In this document: piece after piece, positions 60,705 through 64,000 of the stretch
How positions within the stretch are numbered: the first letter of the stretch is position 1
Layout of the letters: each line of letters opens with the position of its first letter
Assembly (NCBI GenBank): GCA_030704615.1
Contig: CM060732.1
Span: forward strand, 79,438,171 to 79,502,170
DNA: 64,000 bases
Direction of reading: 5' to 3'
Source of the DNA: Takakia lepidozioides
Taxonomy: Eukaryota; Streptophyta; Takakiopsida; Takakiales; Takakiaceae
Notes under the pieces: generated by a model
Told to the model about the DNA's origin: nothing
Seen by the model: the letters and a program-made list of their open reading frames with translations, nothing else
Database searches by the model: none
Translations under genes and position numbers: made by a program

Positions 60705-62138
60705 GTGGTACCGGCTCTAAGGCCGGATGGTCCACCTCCTGCTCCTGAGGGAGGAGATATGGGAGGCATGGGATTCATGTGTGGAGTAGCACTACCACTA
60801 GTGCAGGTGGAGTCTGCTGCAGCCGTGACTCGAGGAGCAGCACGAGTTCCTGAGCCACGAGGTGCAGAGGTGGAGTTGGATCCACAGCGTGGGGAGGCAA
60901 GCCGTCAGGCTAGGCTTCCTCAGTCATTCACATTGGCGGAGATAGTATCAACGCCATCCATGGCACCTAGTTCTCGCCCGACTGTTACCGAGGTGGAGGT
61001 TACTATGCCATTGGGGAGAGCTACACGGGTAGCACCACTACCTAGTGTTGCCAAGGCTACGGCAGCTAGTGTGTTGCTAGGAGCGGCCACATCTGTGTGC
61101 CACGCTCCATTATTCTCGGCTACCATGATTGCGACGCCGAGGGTAAGACCAGCTGAGGTGTTCAGGCTGGCAGCTACACTCTGTGAGAGTGGGGAGGTTA
61201 CTTCATCTTCTGCGGAGATAGTGGGAGGTGTAGTGCCAGAGGGATCCTCGGATTTGAGGGTCAAGACTGCCACGGCGGCGCCATGGCAAGCTGCAGCTGC
61301 CAGGTTGATGAAGCTGCCAGCTAGGCCAGCCATTGAGCGCGCCATGGTGACACCTGGAGTTGTCATGTTAGACAACCAGGATGACATTTTCTGTTTGAGT
61401 GGACCGGCAGGCAAGAGGTACCGGCCACTGCGGGTCTTGTTGGACTCGGGAGCTCAGCCATTGATGCTGGGCAGAGCTGCTATTGCAGGCTTGGGCCTCA
61501 TGGAGGCGGATATGGAGCCTTGTCTTTTCCAGATACAGACGTCTCTGGGAGGATCGGAGCAGGCTCGGGGCATGACACGGCGTGAGTTGGCTATCAGACT
61601 ACGGCCAGATCACCCTACAGATGGCTCAGTGATGCGAGCCAAGGCCATTGTGACAGATGCGGTCTCATACGATGTCCTGGTTGGTGGGGCAGTGTTGTAC
61701 CCCATGGGCTTCACCCTAGATTTTTGGGAGGAGTCAGCTTCCTATAGGCCTACATGGCAGTCAGGGGAGGGCCGGCGTGTGCAGCTCTCTGTGACGTTCA
61801 TAGGATGAGTTGCGGTTGCCCAGCGAGGCAAGATGCCGACACTAGCAGCATTCACAGCGGCGGTGAGTTGGCCTAGAGAGTTGTTTGAGGGCAACGCTCA
61901 TTCAGAGGATGTGCCACCTCTGGGAGAGCAGGATAACATGTATGGTATGGCGGAGTTGCCTACCATGGTTGCTCAGACTCCATTGCGGGGCACGAGCAAG
62001 GATTTGCAGCGGGATGCTGATCTACGGGTGCAACAAGCCTGGGTGGAGGCTTTTGTACCGTCAGGAGAGGAGGAGAGTGCGGGGATTGCACCAGGACCAC
62101 CTCAGTGGTCTCCATTGGACACCACACCTATTGTGTAG
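60705..62138 (+). pseudogene. Retrotransposon protease region
   Basis: This is the same frame as gag. After a long Ala/Val/Thr-rich linker it holds a retropepsin-like aspartic protease: LRVLLDSGAQPLMLG (catalytic DSG), AGLGLMEADM, SYDVLVGGAVLY. A TGA at 61806 and a TAG at 62136 interrupt the frame, which otherwise stays open through 61833-62135 (unknown linker) into the methyltransferase domain. The protease would process the Gag-Pol precursor. Confidence 0.78.
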
Positions 62139-62580
62139 CAGTATCCGGATGAAGGCATTTGTCTTCTGGACTTGTTTGGCGGGATCAGCACCGGATTGGC
62201 TGCTGTGTTACAGGCAGGTGTACGAGTTCGGCGTTACCTGTATGTGGAGAGGGATGAGACTGCACGACGCGTTTCACTTCGCCATGTTGCTCAGTTGGTG
62301 CAGCGGTACCCTGAGTTGTTGTCGGTGTCTGCAATTCGTGGATATCAGCAGGCTTTGCCAGCAGACATTTCGTTGCTGGGAGCGCAGGATTTGGAGCGGG
62401 TTGGCTCCATTGATCTGGTAGTGGCAGGTTGGCCCTGCCAAGGGCATTCATCAGCCGGGCATGGCAATGGATTGCGAGACTCGAGGTCGGGTCTGTTTTG
62501 GGAGATGGTGCGGGTTTTGCGCCACTTGCAGCTTCATCAAGCTGTATCTCCAGCATACATCTTGGAGCAGCGTAGCTACG
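62139..62580 (+). pseudogene. C5-cytosine DNA methyltransferase domain in the retrotransposon polyprotein, truncated
   Basis: Directly after the TAG at 62136, in the same frame, comes motif I (LLDLFGGISTGLAAVLQAG), then VRRYLYVERDETA (motif II region) and IDLVVAGWPCQGHSSAG with the catalytic Pro-Cys (motif IV). Next are SRSGLFWEMVRVLRHL and AYILEQ (motif VI region, ENV in most enzymes). Element 3 cuts it at about 62581, so the target-recognition part and motifs VIII-X are outside. The motif order is the standard one of C5 methyltransferases. Cytosine methyltransferases inside Ty3/gypsy elements have been reported in some algae and dinoflagellates; I recall this from the literature and cannot check it here. 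In this position the enzyme would be made as part of Gag-Pol. Confidence 0.85.
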
Positions 62581-64000
62581 GCGTGAGCCCAGCCCCGTGA
62601 GCCTGGGAGCTGAGCTCACGTTGAAGCTGCAAAGCGTGAGCTGAGCTCACACTTCAGGGAAGCGTGAGCGGCACAAATCTGCTGGAGAAGCAGGTCCTAT
62701 AGGCGAGGATTGCAGGAAGAGGGCCTATTACCGTGGACAAAACAAAGGGGGCCACCATGCACCGTGTCTGCAATGCCTGCACAAAAAGAGGAATATGAAA
62801 ATATGGCAGATTTGAGCTCAGAATGATTGACACACTTTATTTGAATTCACAGATAGACGCTTACAATGAATGGCATGTGCATTTGCCCTGGTTCCATGAA
62901 CGAAATATATGTGTTTGTCATAAATGCAAAGTCTTCACACGGTAACCTGGAAACCAGCATGGGAAGCGGGCATGGCTCGTATGTGTTCAAAGAGAATTTG
63001 GCGGAGCCCCACGTGAGGTGTCCCGCTGCAGAAGGGTGATGACTTCTCCGTAGCCTAGTGTGGCTTGGTGAATGAATTGGTCTCTCTTACCGTCGCAACA
63101 CATAATTACAAGATATATGTAATATTGATGCTTGCAGAGGATCCACTTCCCTCTCATGCCGAGAGCGCCCTCACGCATCGTTACAAAATCCGGACAAGTG
63201 CATTTAGGGAAATTCCCCACGGTAACCTGATATTCTTTGCCATGAAAAATTGAGCCAATAGACAACACTGTGTAAATCCGTCCATACCCGGGGCAGGGAC
63301 TTCGGTGATACGAGTCACCCGAGCCTGCAAAATTCTAGCCGATTCCATCTTGCATTTGTGATTTGCACCCGATTCGTCATCAGCCGATTAGCGCTGTTTC
63401 TCAGCCGAGGGCAAGAAATATTCACGCACTTGCAATGCCCAACGCAAACCGACCTTCGAAATTTCAATCCAATGCCGTTGTGGATGTTCGATGTTTTTGT
63501 CATGCACCAAGGGTGTCCGTCATGTTTCTTGTCCATGCCTTGCAGAAGCCTAGCCAGTCCACTGGAAGACGTGGGAGGGTTGAGCTCAAACAAGATGTCC
63601 CCATCAAACTTTGTTGGCACGTATTGAACCCGCTGCACATGAAGGGACTCCCAATCAACAAAACGTAACTCGCTCTTGCACCCAGGCACCCCTGCGAGGG
63701 CTTTCAATTTCGGAATGACACTCGTTATCTCCTGCAATTCGTCATCATCCAAGATGGGAGTGTGCACTGGCGGAGGAATCTCAGAAACATCCTCCGAGGA
63801 CGAGTCTGAAAGAGTCACGAATGTAGTGGATGTGCTCACCTCTTGTTTCACATGAACTGTGCCCTTCTGCTGCACGACTGATGCTGCAGTGCCAGGGGTA
63901 ACTACTGATCCTGCTGATTGTCTTCTCTCTTTTCCAAGGACATAGGATGTGCCTGGAAGGACTCTCCACTTCCTTCCACACTCGCCAACCAATGGTTTCT
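62581..64000. mobile_element. Element 3: MULE-like transposon, left part only
   Basis: It breaks the methyltransferase reading frame. The end carries GGCGTGAGCCCAG, CGTGAGCCTGGGAG and GAGCTGAGCTCACG, resembling the right end of Element 2. A minus-strand transposase remnant follows at 62987-63992. The other end and the target duplication lie beyond the window. Confidence 0.7.
62987..63992 (-). pseudogene. Internally deleted MULE-like transposase (Element 3)
   Basis: The N-terminal region is homologous to Element 2: GSVVTPGTAASVV, acidic FVTLSDSSSEDVSEIP, LRFVDWESL, LLQGMDKKHDGHPWCMTKTS and CVGHCKCVNISC. At about 63350 it jumps directly to the region before the SWIM finger (MESARILQARV, then EVPAPG) and on to NFPKCTCPDF...ILCKHQYYIYL. 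The whole catalytic core is missing, and there are frameshifts near 63290 and 63330. Such internal deletion derivatives are typical of non-autonomous MULEs. The gene may extend past the window end. Confidence 0.85.

Overview
The window is nuclear DNA of a plant, most probably a seedless land plant (moss, lycophyte or fern grade). The signs are a PPR gene ending in a canonical DYW domain, spliceosomal introns with GT...AG ends, a receptor-like kinase exon, a chromodomain Ty3/gypsy element, a CACTA element and MULE-type transposases. The lineage is an inference; no marker fixes it. Almost everything here is mobile DNA nested in other DNA, and few genes look intact.

Layout. 1-3100: AT-rich sequence with a tRNA-like fragment and one receptor-kinase exon. 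3110-3900: a wrecked PPR gene, followed by duplicated blocks of its leader (3900-5800). 8370-39240 is one minus-strand DYW-type PPR gene cut into three pieces (39240-37433, 24793-24701, 9403-8370). Two transposons sit in it: a 12.6 kb CACTA element (24794-37432, imperfect 3-bp target duplication) and a 15.3 kb MULE-like element (Element 1, 9404-24691, 9-bp duplication). The PPR gene also carries nonsense codons. 39943-44360: 3' part of a chromovirus, itself interrupted. 44362-62580: a second Ty3/gypsy-type element on the plus strand with a long repetitive leader, then gag, zinc knuckles, aspartic protease and a C5-cytosine DNA methyltransferase. Its gag is split by a second MULE-like element (Element 2, 48802-60070, 10-11 bp duplication) and its methyltransferase by a third (Element 3, from about 62581 past the window end).

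The most unusual system is in Elements 1 and 2. Each has a divergent pair of genes. One encodes a transposase with a Cys/His-rich N-terminal region, a MULE-like core and a SWIM zinc finger. The other is an intron-rich gene whose product joins a ParB-like domain (DGNHRLLAW) to a protein with the motif order of a beta-class N6/N4 DNA methyltransferase (IV, X, I). Each element also has its own set of 24-bp perfect palindromes. In Element 1 about 30 copies lie between the two divergent genes with a spacing of about 53 bp, five helical turns. Element 2 has a different 24-bp palindrome inside the introns of the ParB-methyltransferase gene. This resembles a DNA-binding or partition-like protein with cognate operators, carried by a eukaryotic transposon. 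I do not know of a description of it. Both copies show some damage (frameshifts, one in-frame stop).

The CACTA element is also odd. Its second gene joins TnpA-like regions to an FCP1/NLI-type HAD phosphatase domain, and it carries captured pieces of a ribosomal protein eS1 (RPS3A) gene and of PPR loci.
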